Position numbers and translations under genes: made by a program. The notes below the pieces were generated by a model, which was not told the origin of the DNA, made no database searches, and saw only the letters and a list, made by a program, of their open reading frames with translations. From the NCBI GenBank assembly GCA_035708085.1, contig DASSTE010000037.1, positions 1 to 63,627 of the forward strand: a stretch of 63,627 nt of DNA. The letters run 5' to 3'. Shown piece after piece: positions 1-7,540 of the stretch. The stretch is from DASSBR01 sp035708085 (GTDB lineage: Bacteria > Pseudomonadota > Gammaproteobacteria > Natronospirales > DASSBR01). The number at the start of each line of letters is the position of its first letter. The first letter of the stretch is position 1.

Positions 1-212
1 ATTGCGCCGCTCAGGTCGCCGTCCATCGACTGCGAATTGCCGAGCAGAATCAGCACCTCGGGGTGCGTCGGTTGAACCAGAGTCAGAGGGACATCGGATA
101 TTGGCGTGTCGGGGGGCGCGGCCAACGCGCTATTGGTGGCGACCATCAACGCGGCCGACGCAAGTATCGTCAGGACGTCCCTAAAATAGTGATGGCGGCG
201 CTGAGCATTCAT
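1..212 (-). CDS. pilY1: PilY1-like type IV pilus tip/assembly protein, N-terminal part only
   Basis: About 70 codons are visible, starting at ATG 212 and running off the left edge of the window. The first 32 or so residues look like a signal peptide (basic start, hydrophobic stretch, Ala-rich end). Then comes PEVLILLGNSQSMDGDLSGA, which matches the N-terminal part of PilY1 proteins, where a von Willebrand A-like strand with a GNSxSM motif follows the signal peptide. PilY1 is a large secreted or tip-located protein needed for pilus biogenesis and adhesion. It is the last gene of the fimT-pilV-pilW-pilX-pilY1 order seen here and begins 32 bases after pilX. Family assignment rests on context plus this short segment. 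The calcium-binding beta-propeller would lie outside the window. Confidence 0.75.
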   Translation of the reverse strand, partial: MNAQRRHHYFRDVLTILASAALMVATNSALAAPPDTPISDVPLTLVQPTHPEVLILLGNSQSMDGDLSGA

Positions 213-244
213 ATTGATTTGACCCCGAAGTTCCCTGCCAGCCT

Positions 245-790
245 TTAGGGCCGGTAACCGCCCTGCAAGATGACTTCCCCCGGCTCATCGCCTGTTGTTG
301 CTTCGGCCGTGATCTGGAGGAATTGCAATGGCGGTACGTTGCCGTACTCGGCCTGCCCCAGGTTCTGGCCGGGCGCGGGTTCCGGAGGCAGTTGCTGTAC
401 AAAATAACGCGGCTTTGATTCTAGACCGTCGAGCGTGCCTGAATAGGCGAAAGTCTTGTTTGCGGAGGCACTCCAATCGATTGACTCCCACAGCGACGTT
501 GCTCCGACGCTTGTGGGGTCAGGAGGCGCATAGCAGCCTTGGGTGCCATCAAATGCCGTACAGATATTGCCGATTGCGAGCTGGTGCTGTGCGTCTATCA
601 TCGACGCCTCTGCTGCCTGGAAGGCGCGGTTGTGCCCCTGACGGTTGCCGGCCATTTTTTCTTCGAGCGTCGTCCCCTGCGTGGCGGCGAGCCCGATCAA
701 TGTGAGGACCAGCAGAATCAGCAATGCAACAACGAGTACGACGCCGCGCTGATAATTGTTCCGACCCGAGTGCTTCACGTTTTTATACAT
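245..790 (-). CDS. pilX: Minor pilin PilX
   Basis: A protein of 181 residues from ATG 790. A GTG at 817 would also be in frame but overlaps the end of pilW. After a short basic leader comes a hydrophobic helix (GVVLVVALLILLVLTLIGLA) followed by TTLEEKMAGNRQGHNRAFQAAE, the standard PilX N-terminal signature. The leader is atypical of class III signals in having QRG directly before the helix, as is normal for PilX. PilX is incorporated with PilV and PilW into the priming complex at the pilus tip. It lies 16 bases after pilW and upstream of pilY1 in one minus-strand operon. Confidence 0.85.
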   Translation of the reverse strand: MYKNVKHSGRNNYQRGVVLVVALLILLVLTLIGLAATQGTTLEEKMAGNRQGHNRAFQAAEASMIDAQHQLAIGNICTAFDGTQGCYAPPDPTSVGATSLWESIDWSASANKTFAYSGTLDGLESKPRYFVQQLPPEPAPGQNLGQAEYGNVPPLQFLQITAEATTGDEPGEVILQGGYRP

Positions 791-806
791 GTCGATTCCG
801 ATATGA

Positions 807-1862
807 CTACAGCACACGGTTGCGAATTGCGATCGTGTCCGAAAATACCTTGCGCAAACGCAAATCGTTGGGTGGCGTCACAGACTCATCGAGCAACGTA
901 TAAGTCGGCGGCGTGGAGGGTTTGGCGGTAGCTGTATCGTCGCTTTCGACGAGCACTGCGATCTTTACACTCACCACGGCGTTCCAGTCCGTAACTTTGC
1001 CTGCCGTCACGTATAGGTTCGGGGTTAAATCTCCATCCGTGTCTATGCCATAGAGAGCTTGGAGATTGGTAACTCCGCTGATCAGCTCCTGTTCTCCATC
1101 TTTGCCCACCTTTTGCCAAAGACCGCAGGTGCCGGTGTCGCAACTGGTTGTGCCGTCACGTGAAGCAATAAAGTAGGTGATCGTCGCGATCTTCTGCACC
1201 TCAGACCCAATGCGAAAGGCCTGTCCGAGGTCCTTGGTGGCGTTGCCCGGGTTGTACGTGGTGCCCGGGTTGTGCTGGAGGTGGTCCGCGGAGGTCTGTA
1301 CCTCAGTGACCTGAAACACAGCGGCGGCGCTGCAGTCTGTCAACATCACGATATCGCCGGCCTGCAAGCCGGAATCGGCTACGTTATCGACTTTCAGTTC
1401 GGACGAAGACTTCGGCATGGCCCCCGAAATGTGAACACCCACCCCTTGAACAGTTCGTACGGCAATTACGTCAGTGCCGGGAATGGGCGGGTGAGTGATC
1501 TTCGTTGGATCTGTTAAAGATGGTGACAGCGCCGGGCTCCAACTCGTGCCGTTTGCATCGAAGCCTTGTAGCCCGGCCTGGAAGTTATACAGGTAATCGG
1601 TCGCGTTGTTCAGCGTGTTGACGATGCTCCCCGGGCTGCCACCGCTGCAGCCCGTGTACCCGGCCATTCTGATGTCATGTGTCAGGAACGCAGTCGCGAA
1701 ACGGCCCTTTTCCTGCGTTTGCGCAAGTCCCCGGTTCAACCGGTAACTCGCGCGGCTGGACAGAAAGACTTCGACGACGCCTGCTATAAGGATCAGTCCC
1801 AAAAGCATCGCGATCATGAGTTCTACGAGCGACAGGCCGCGTTGATGGCGCTTCATCTTCAT
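807..1862 (-). CDS. pilW: Minor pilin PilW
   Basis: A protein of 351 residues. I place the start at ATG 1862, which gives a short basic leader MKMKRHQRG followed by the prepilin peptidase site and helix (GLSLVELMIAMLLGLILIAG), including the Glu at mature position 5. A second ATG at 1856 is equally possible. The frame stays open further upstream but that stretch overlaps pilV and lacks a leader. The region after the helix (ASYRLNRGLAQTQEKGRFA) is typical of PilW. It contains paired cysteines (TSCDTGTCG) late in the protein, a possible disulfide. PilW works with PilV and PilX in initiating type IV pilus assembly in the inner membrane. Confidence 0.88.
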   Translation of the reverse strand: MKMKRHQRGLSLVELMIAMLLGLILIAGVVEVFLSSRASYRLNRGLAQTQEKGRFATAFLTHDIRMAGYTGCSGGSPGSIVNTLNNATDYLYNFQAGLQGFDANGTSWSPALSPSLTDPTKITHPPIPGTDVIAVRTVQGVGVHISGAMPKSSSELKVDNVADSGLQAGDIVMLTDCSAAAVFQVTEVQTSADHLQHNPGTTYNPGNATKDLGQAFRIGSEVQKIATITYFIASRDGTTSCDTGTCGLWQKVGKDGEQELISGVTNLQALYGIDTDGDLTPNLYVTAGKVTDWNAVVSVKIAVLVESDDTATAKPSTPPTYTLLDESVTPPNDLRLRKVFSDTIAIRNRVL

Positions 1863-1872
1863 GCTCGGTTCA

Positions 1873-2367
1873 TTAGAAGGCGGTTGTGACGACCAGCTTG
1901 GTCTTGGCGTCGTTATCGTCATGCTCCAAGCCGCGTTGCAGCCATTTGAGCGTTACCGTTACAACCGTGTTGATGCCGGATTTGTCCGTACTGACGCTTG
2001 CTTCGCCACCAGGTAGCTTGGCCACTTGCTTCATCCATTGCGACAGGTCCCATTGCGCCAGTTCAGCAGGGGAGCAATCCGGTGTCGGTACATCAGCCGT
2101 AGGGATACAAACGGGCGGATTCGTCGGCGCGGGATCCGTAATCGCCCTGTTATACGCGCCATCCTTCGCTTCGCTGATATTGGCGCGCATGCGGTCGAAC
2201 AAGTTATAGGCGAGAACGTTGGCCTGGGTTCTGAGATAGGCACCGTCGTTCGCGTGCAGCGACGAAGTCTGCAATCCCGCCAACCCCAACAGGCCGACGC
2301 TTAGAATGACCAGCGCGATCAGCACTTCGATCAGCGAAAAGCCCATTCTCTTTTGGTTGCTATTCAC
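1873..2367 (-). CDS. pilV: Minor pilin PilV
   Basis: A protein of 164 residues. The likely start is GTG 2367, eight bases after the fimT stop, giving the leader VNSNQKRMG before the prepilin helix FSLIEVLIALVILSVGLLGL. ATG 2346 would leave only a two-residue leader. The frame stays open for another 86 codons inside fimT, but that part shows no pilin features. The Glu at mature position 5, and the LLGLAGLQTSSLHAND segment after the helix, are characteristic of PilV. It is a minor pilin of the type IV pilus priming complex and sits between fimT and pilW. Confidence 0.85.
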   Translation of the reverse strand: MNSNQKRMGFSLIEVLIALVILSVGLLGLAGLQTSSLHANDGAYLRTQANVLAYNLFDRMRANISEAKDGAYNRAITDPAPTNPPVCIPTADVPTPDCSPAELAQWDLSQWMKQVAKLPGGEASVSTDKSGINTVVTVTLKWLQRGLEHDDNDAKTKLVVTTAF

Positions 2368-2374
2368 GGTTCTA

Positions 2375-2878
2375 TCAGCCACAAGTTCCGGCGGCCGTTC
2401 GAATTGCCCCGGCGGGACTGACGATAACAGCGCGGGCGGCAACGTTGCCGCCCCCATCGCAAAGGGTGAAGGTGCCGCTTGTGGTGCTGAGGCCGGACGC
2501 CTCGTAACCAATACTGGTGGCGCCCAACGAAGCGGTAAGCGTGTTGCCCCCATCGATCGCCGGAAAGACGTGCAGCAGCTCGCCCGATTCAACCTTGCCG
2601 TCACCGTTCTTGTCGGCAAAGACAATCCAGCCTTTGTTCCAGTCGGTAACGCAGGTCACCTGATCGCTGCTGGCGCAGACGACCGTCGTGGTGTTCTCGC
2701 TCACGGCTTCGCTGCGCGCAATGTTCAACGCGTGCACCAGCGAATTGACCTGGGCGGCCATCCGATTTTCCTGCACGAACTGACTGAAAGCGGGAACCCC
2801 GGCGGTGACAAGAATCGCGGCTATCGCGATCGTCACCATCAATTCGATTAACGTGAATCCATTATTACGGCCGGTCAT
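2375..2878 (-). CDS. fimT: Minor pilin FimT/FimU (GspH-like)
   Basis: A protein of 167 residues from ATG 2878, preceded by a GGAG ribosome-binding site. The start gives the leader MTGRNNG and the prepilin helix FTLIELMVTIAIAAILVTAG. The C-terminal part carries the GspH/FimT pattern (SQFVQENRMAAQVNSLVHALNIARSEA, later a conserved Cys pair in VVCASSDQVTC and TLCDGGG). It is the first gene of the minor pilin operon. A TATACT element lies about 40 bases upstream (2922-2917 on the minus strand) without a clear -35. FimT and FimU are hard to separate from sequence alone, so the symbol is approximate. Confidence 0.82.
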   Translation of the reverse strand: MTGRNNGFTLIELMVTIAIAAILVTAGVPAFSQFVQENRMAAQVNSLVHALNIARSEAVSENTTTVVCASSDQVTCVTDWNKGWIVFADKNGDGKVESGELLHVFPAIDGGNTLTASLGATSIGYEASGLSTTSGTFTLCDGGGNVAARAVIVSPAGAIRTAAGTCG

Positions 2879-3013
2879 AGTCTTGGTCTCCGTCACGGCC
2901 TTTTTGTCATGCGGTGTAGTATAGGTTTCGTGGAATCCCGGACCAGCGGCAACGGGACGGGCGGGAAGAATGCGCGGACGGACGGCGAAGGCCAGTTTGG
3001 GCCGGAAAATCGT

Positions 3014-4645
3014 ATGGAAGAATTTTTTCAGACAGCGCCGGAACTTGGCAATCAATATGAAAGTGACGTGTTATTGCGTCACTGGCTGGCGCGGGTGTTG
3101 CCGGCTGACCTGCTGGCGCAGCTCGAGCCGGGTTTGCGGGCGTTGGGGGCACGTGCCGCCGGCGACATGCTGGTCATGGCAGCCGATGCCGAGGCCAATC
3201 CGCCGCGCCACATTCCTTACGACCCCTGGGGCCGGCGTATTGACGTGATCGAGACCGCGCGGGGATGGCGCGATTTGCTCGATGTTGCGGCCGAAGAGGG
3301 TATTGTCGCCGCCGCCTATGAGCGTGAGCACGGCGCGCATTCGCGTGTGCATCAGTTCGTGCGGCTGTATCTCTACAACCCGTCTTCCGCGATCGCGTCT
3401 TGCCCACTGTCAATGACGGATGGCGCGGCGCGCGTGATCGAGTTGTTCGGCGATGAAGCTCTCCAGCGCGATGTATTGCCGCATCTGATCAGCCGCGATC
3501 CCGCCGAATTCTGGACCGGCGGACAGTGGATGACGGAGCGCAGGGGCGGCTCCGACGTGCGCAGTTCACGCACTGTCGCCCGGGCTGACGACGGCGGCTG
3601 GCGGCTCTTCGGCACCAAGTGGTTTACATCGGCCACCACCGGCGAAATCGCGATGACGCTGGCGCGCATCGAGGAGGAGGGTCAGGCTGACGATGATCTG
3701 AGCCTGTTCTATCTGAAGTTGCGCGACGACGCCGGCCGCTTGAACGACATCTTCGTGCACCGGCTGAAGGACAAGCTCGGGACGCGCGCACTGCCTACTG
3801 CCGAACTTACGTTGCAGGGTACCCCCGCGATACTGGTGGGCGAGCGCGGCCGGGGCGTCGCGCAGATCAGCACGATTCTCAACATCACGCGGTTATACAA
3901 CGCGGTCGCCGCAGTCAGTTACATGCGCCGCGGCATTGCGCTCGCCCGCGACTATGCCGGCAAACGGCGCGCGTTCGGCAAGCTGCTCGCCGAGCAGCCG
4001 CTGCATGCCGAGACGCTGGCCGATCTCGAAGCCGAACACGCCGGCGCGTTTTATCTCGCCTTCGAGATGGCGCGGCTGCTCGGCCGCGACGAGTGCAACG
4101 AAGCAAGCGATGCGGACAAAGGCCTGCTGCGGCTGATGACGCCGGTCGTCAAGCTTTATACCGCCAAGCAGGCGATCGGGGTCGCCAGCGAGGTGCTGGA
4201 ATGCTTCGGTGGCCAGGGCTATATCGAAGACACCGGCCTGCCGACGCTGCTGCGCAACTGCCAGGTGCTGTCGATCTGGGAGGGCACGACGAACGTGCTG
4301 GCGCTGGACGTGCTACGGGCGTTGAAGCGGCCCGAACTGCTGAAGCTTCTGATCGATGACACCCGGCGGCGGATTTCGGCGGCAATAGCCGGGTCCGAGG
4401 AATTGCGTGGGCAGATCGAAGCGGGGATAGAAGCGATTGCGAGTTACGGCGCACGCATGGCGACGACGAGTGCCGCTGAACGTGAGGCAGGGGCCCGGCG
4501 CTTCGCCTACGCGATAGCGCGAACTTATGGGGCCGCACTACTGGCGGACGGCGCGGCGCATGCCGAGGACGAGCACGCCACCTGGCTGACGGAAATGCTG
4601 CGGCGGTGGCTGCGGAACGATTGCAAAATTCTCTCCATCCGCTAA
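3014..4645 (+). CDS. AidB-like acyl-CoA dehydrogenase
   Basis: A flavoprotein of 543 residues from ATG 3014, with GGA about 10 bases upstream. An in-frame start at 2909 would overlap the fimT promoter region and adds no recognisable sequence. The motif WMTERRGGSDVRSS (about residues 172-185), KLGTRALPTAELTLQGT, and IWEGTTNVLALDVLRAL near residue 421 match the AidB branch of acyl-CoA dehydrogenases better than the short-chain enzymes. AidB is induced in the adaptive response to alkylation in enteric bacteria, but many relatives are ordinary isovaleryl- or acyl-CoA dehydrogenases, so substrate is not assigned. It is divergent from the pilin operon and 43 bases upstream of tolC. The tolC promoter overlaps its last codons. 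Confidence 0.85.
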   Translation: MEEFFQTAPELGNQYESDVLLRHWLARVLPADLLAQLEPGLRALGARAAGDMLVMAADAEANPPRHIPYDPWGRRIDVIETARGWRDLLDVAAEEGIVAAAYEREHGAHSRVHQFVRLYLYNPSSAIASCPLSMTDGAARVIELFGDEALQRDVLPHLISRDPAEFWTGGQWMTERRGGSDVRSSRTVARADDGGWRLFGTKWFTSATTGEIAMTLARIEEEGQADDDLSLFYLKLRDDAGRLNDIFVHRLKDKLGTRALPTAELTLQGTPAILVGERGRGVAQISTILNITRLYNAVAAVSYMRRGIALARDYAGKRRAFGKLLAEQPLHAETLADLEAEHAGAFYLAFEMARLLGRDECNEASDADKGLLRLMTPVVKLYTAKQAIGVASEVLECFGGQGYIEDTGLPTLLRNCQVLSIWEGTTNVLALDVLRALKRPELLKLLIDDTRRRISAAIAGSEELRGQIEAGIEAIASYGARMATTSAAEREAGARRFAYAIARTYGAALLADGAAHAEDEHATWLTEMLRRWLRNDCKILSIR

Positions 4646-4648
4646 AAT
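4621..4648 (+). promoter_or_regulatory. Predicted sigma70 promoter of tolC-tetR
   Basis: TTGCAA (4621-4626), a 16-base spacer and TAAAAT (4643-4648). The -10 box overlaps the stop codon of the acyl-CoA dehydrogenase gene. Transcription would begin near 4655, about 34 bases before the tolC ATG. Confidence 0.55.
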
Positions 4649-4670
4649 AGACTCACTAGTCCATTTTAGC
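4641..4670. promoter_or_regulatory. 30-bp palindrome over the tolC promoter, probable TetR-family operator
   Basis: Two 13-base arms, 4641-4653 and 4658-4670, are inverted copies with one mismatch and enclose CACT. The core TAGACTCACTAGTCCA resembles operators of TetR-family efflux regulators. The palindrome covers the -10 box and the expected transcription start, so a bound repressor would block RNA polymerase. The tetR gene two positions downstream is the obvious candidate ligand. It could also fold as an RNA hairpin, but no T-run follows directly. Confidence 0.55.
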
Positions 4671-4688
4671 TTTTCACAGGCGACTTTC

Positions 4689-6074
4689 ATGCTGATTCCA
4701 TTTTCTGCCGGCGCACGGCGCGCCGGGGCGATACCTTTGTTTCTGCTATTGGCGGCGTCGGCCGGACTGGTGCTGCCGGTCGCGCCGGCGGATGCGATTA
4801 CCGTCCACGAGGCGCTCGCCAAGGCGTACCGCAACAACGCGCAACTTCAGGCGCAGCGGGCGGCGCTGGACGCTGCGGCGGATCAGGTGCAGAGCGCCAA
4901 AAGCGGCTGGAAGCCGCACGTGGATTTATCCGCCAGCGCCGGTCGCACTCGCCTCGACGGCTCGTTCTCGCCCTTGTTCGGCGGCTTTTCCAACCCCGCC
5001 AACCCGATTCTGCCGCTGACGCTGCATGGCAGCGCGGTGGGCGTGTCCGTGCGGCAGCCGATCTACGAGGGCGGCCGCACGAGCGCCGCGATCAACCAGG
5101 CGCAGAGCATGGTGTCGGCGCAGGATGCAATGCTGCAGCAGACCGAGCAGCAGGTGTTTCTGAAAGCCGCGCAAGCCTACATCGGCGTGCTGACCGACCA
5201 GGCAGTGCTCAAACTGGAACAGAACAACGTCAACGTGCTCAAGCAGCAGCTCGATTCGGCGCAAGCGAACCTGAACGCCGGCGAGGCGACGCGGACGGAC
5301 GTGGCCCAGTCGCAGGCGCGTCTGGCGGGCGCCCGGGCCCAGGTGATCCAGGCGCGCGGAAACCTGCGAGAGGACCGGGCCAGTTTTCGCCGCATCGTTG
5401 GCGTACCGGCCAACAACCTGACGCCGCCGCCGCCGGTGAGCGGCCTGCCTTCATCGCTCGCGCAGGCTCGCCAGCTTGCATCGCAGAACTATCCCGTGGT
5501 CGCGGCGCGCTACGCGGTGCAGGCGGCGCAGTACAACGTCGACACGGTCAAAAGCCAGTTCTCACCGTCGCTCGGGTTGAGTGCATCATATCTGCATGCG
5601 AATGACCCGCAGTTCGCGTTTTCGCAACTCAACACTGCGGAGATCATGTTGAGCCTGAGCATTCCGATCTACCAGGGCGGCGCCCTGCACGCGCAGAAGA
5701 GCCATGCCCGCCACCTGGCCGAGCAGCGCCGCGACCAGCTTCTCGATGCCCAGCGCATGGCGGTCGAGCAGGTGACGCGAGCCTGGCAGGCGTATAAGAC
5801 TGCACATGCGGCTCTCAAGTCGATCAAGGCGCAGATTCAGGCGGCGCAGATCGCATTCAAGGGCGTGAAGAGCGAACACCGCGTCGGGGAGCGTACCCAA
5901 CTCGACGTGCTGGATGCGCAGCAGGATCTGCTGAGCGCGCGCGTCAGCCTGGTGCGCGCCGAGGCGACCATGCAGATTGCCGCTTACGCGCTCAAGGCGA
6001 ACACCGGCACGCTGACGGCCGATGCCGTCCTGGGCCGCACATCGCAACAGCCGGCCACAGCCGCAGCGCAATGA
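4689..6074 (+). CDS. tolC: TolC-family outer-membrane efflux/secretion channel
   Basis: A protein of 461 residues from ATG 4689. The first 36 or so residues form a signal peptide ending in PADA. The mature part has the TolC pattern: ITVHEALAKAYRNNAQLQAQRAALDAA, two related long coiled-coil halves, SVRQPIYEGGRTSAAINQAQ in the first half and LSIPIYQGGALHAQ in the second, and AYALKANTGTLTADAVLG at the end. It forms a trimeric outer-membrane and periplasmic tunnel used by RND pumps and type I secretion systems. No pump or adaptor gene lies in this window, so its partners are unknown. It overlaps tetR by four bases (ATGA), which indicates translational coupling and probable autoregulation through the operator upstream. 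Confidence 0.9.
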   Translation: MLIPFSAGARRAGAIPLFLLLAASAGLVLPVAPADAITVHEALAKAYRNNAQLQAQRAALDAAADQVQSAKSGWKPHVDLSASAGRTRLDGSFSPLFGGFSNPANPILPLTLHGSAVGVSVRQPIYEGGRTSAAINQAQSMVSAQDAMLQQTEQQVFLKAAQAYIGVLTDQAVLKLEQNNVNVLKQQLDSAQANLNAGEATRTDVAQSQARLAGARAQVIQARGNLREDRASFRRIVGVPANNLTPPPPVSGLPSSLAQARQLASQNYPVVAARYAVQAAQYNVDTVKSQFSPSLGLSASYLHANDPQFAFSQLNTAEIMLSLSIPIYQGGALHAQKSHARHLAEQRRDQLLDAQRMAVEQVTRAWQAYKTAHAALKSIKAQIQAAQIAFKGVKSEHRVGERTQLDVLDAQQDLLSARVSLVRAEATMQIAAYALKANTGTLTADAVLGRTSQQPATAAAQ

Positions 6075-6676
6075 CGGCACGCGCCCGCCCGGAAAAACGC
6101 GCAGCCATCGTCGCCGCGGCGCAGGAAGTGTTTCTGGACGCCGGCTACCCGGCAGCCAGCATGGACGCGATCGCCGGACGTGCCGGCGTCTCCAAGCAGA
6201 CCGTCTATAACCACTTCGGGAGCAAGGATGAATTGTTCGGTGCCGTGATCCGCGGCCGCTGCCAGCAGTTGCTGGAGGCGCTCAAGCCGGAACAGGCGGC
6301 GTCCGGCAGGCCGGAAACCGTGCTTTACAGCCTCGCGCAGGCGTTCGTCGACAAGATGCTTGCGCCGGACACGCTGGCGCTGTATCGGACGCTGGTGGTG
6401 GAATCGCAGCGCTCGCCCGAACTGCGCGAGATTTACTACCGGTCGGGGCCGGACCTGGCGGTCGAAACGCTGTCGGATTATTTACGCCAGCAGACCCGGC
6501 GCGGCGTCCTTCGCGTCGCGCAGCCGCGGATCGCCGCCGAGCAGTTCTTCGCGATGCTCGGCGGCCACCTGCAGATTCGCGCCCTGCTCGGCCTCGACCC
6601 GAAGCCGTCGGCGCGCAAGATCAAGGCTTACGTGGACAATGCGGTGGCGACGTTCCTGAAAGGCGTCACTGCCTGA
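6071..6676 (+). CDS. TetR/AcrR-family transcriptional regulator
   Basis: A protein of 201 residues whose ATG overlaps the tolC stop. The N-terminal helix-turn-helix is clear: AIVAAAQEVFLDAGYPAASMDAIAGRAGVSKQTVYNHFGSKDEL in segments, ending with the recognition helix VSKQTVYNHF at about residues 41-50. The C-terminal half (SPELREIYYRSGPDLAVETL) resembles the AefR-like ligand-binding domain. It is cotranscribed with tolC and most likely represses the operon through the palindrome at 4641-4670. The inducer cannot be read from sequence. Confidence 0.88.
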   Translation: MTARARPEKRAAIVAAAQEVFLDAGYPAASMDAIAGRAGVSKQTVYNHFGSKDELFGAVIRGRCQQLLEALKPEQAASGRPETVLYSLAQAFVDKMLAPDTLALYRTLVVESQRSPELREIYYRSGPDLAVETLSDYLRQQTRRGVLRVAQPRIAAEQFFAMLGGHLQIRALLGLDPKPSARKIKAYVDNAVATFLKGVTA

Positions 6677-6681
6677 CCGGT

Positions 6682-7431
6682 TTACTGCCGCGCGTTGCCC
6701 AGCAGCCGCAGAATCTCCAGGTACAGCCAGACCAGCGTGATCATCAGCGCGAAGCCGCTGTACCACTCCATGAATTTCGGTGCCCCGGCTTGCGACGTGC
6801 GCTGCATCATGTCGAAGTCGAGCACCAGGCTCAACGCGGCGATGCCGATGATGAACAAGCTGATGCCGATGCTGAGGCTGCCGGCGCCGAACAAGAGCCC
6901 CATGTTCACGCCGAACATGCTGACGATCCAGGTGACGATATAAAACACGAAGATACCGCCGATCGCCGCGGTAACGCCCATGCGGAATCGCTGTGTCACC
7001 TTGATGATGTGGCTGCGATACAGGAACAGCATGACGGCCATGACGGCGAACGTCAGCGCAACCGCCTGGATTACGATGCCGTGCGCGTGCGCGTTATAGA
7101 ACGCGGAAATGCCGCCGATCGCAAAGCCTTCGGCGATTGCATATAGCGGCGCGGTAATCGGCGCCCAGTTGGGCTTGAAAATGGTTGCGAACGCGAAGAT
7201 CAATCCGACGATCAGGCCGCCGTACATGTACGGCGTGATCGCGCCGGGGTTGAGCGGCGTGTACTGCGTCCAGGTCCAGCCGGCGGTAATCAGAAGCAGC
7301 ACGAACAGCACGATCGTTTTGTTGATCGCGCCGTTGAGCGTCATTGCTTCGCCGACGCCGACACGCGGCAGTCCACGGTAAGCGCCGGTGCGGAACGCAG
7401 GGTTGCTCGATTTCATCAAATCTCTGGCCAT
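6682..7431 (-). CDS. Bax inhibitor-1/YccA-family membrane protein
   Basis: An integral membrane protein of 249 residues with about seven hydrophobic segments from residue 36 to the C-terminus. The start ATG 7431 has a good ribosome-binding site (AAAGGT). The N-terminal MKSSNPAF motif and the late segment ALSLVLDFDMMQRTSQAGAPKFMEWYSGFALMITLVWLYLEILRLL, seen in parts, are typical of the branch of the family found in many bacteria as a Bax1-I-like protein. E. coli YccA modulates FtsH proteolysis. Whether this homologue does so is not known. It is convergent with tetR, with five bases between stops. Confidence 0.85.
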   Translation of the reverse strand: MARDLMKSSNPAFRTGAYRGLPRVGVGEAMTLNGAINKTIVLFVLLLITAGWTWTQYTPLNPGAITPYMYGGLIVGLIFAFATIFKPNWAPITAPLYAIAEGFAIGGISAFYNAHAHGIVIQAVALTFAVMAVMLFLYRSHIIKVTQRFRMGVTAAIGGIFVFYIVTWIVSMFGVNMGLLFGAGSLSIGISLFIIGIAALSLVLDFDMMQRTSQAGAPKFMEWYSGFALMITLVWLYLEILRLLGNARQ

Positions 7432-7540
7432 TGTGTTACCTTTCGGTCGCGGCTGTGCATCGCAAATTCGCGAGCATTGTCGCTTTAGAGCGTTGTTTAT
7501 TCAAATAGTTGCGGTGAAACCGGGGGTTTTCAAGTAGCGG

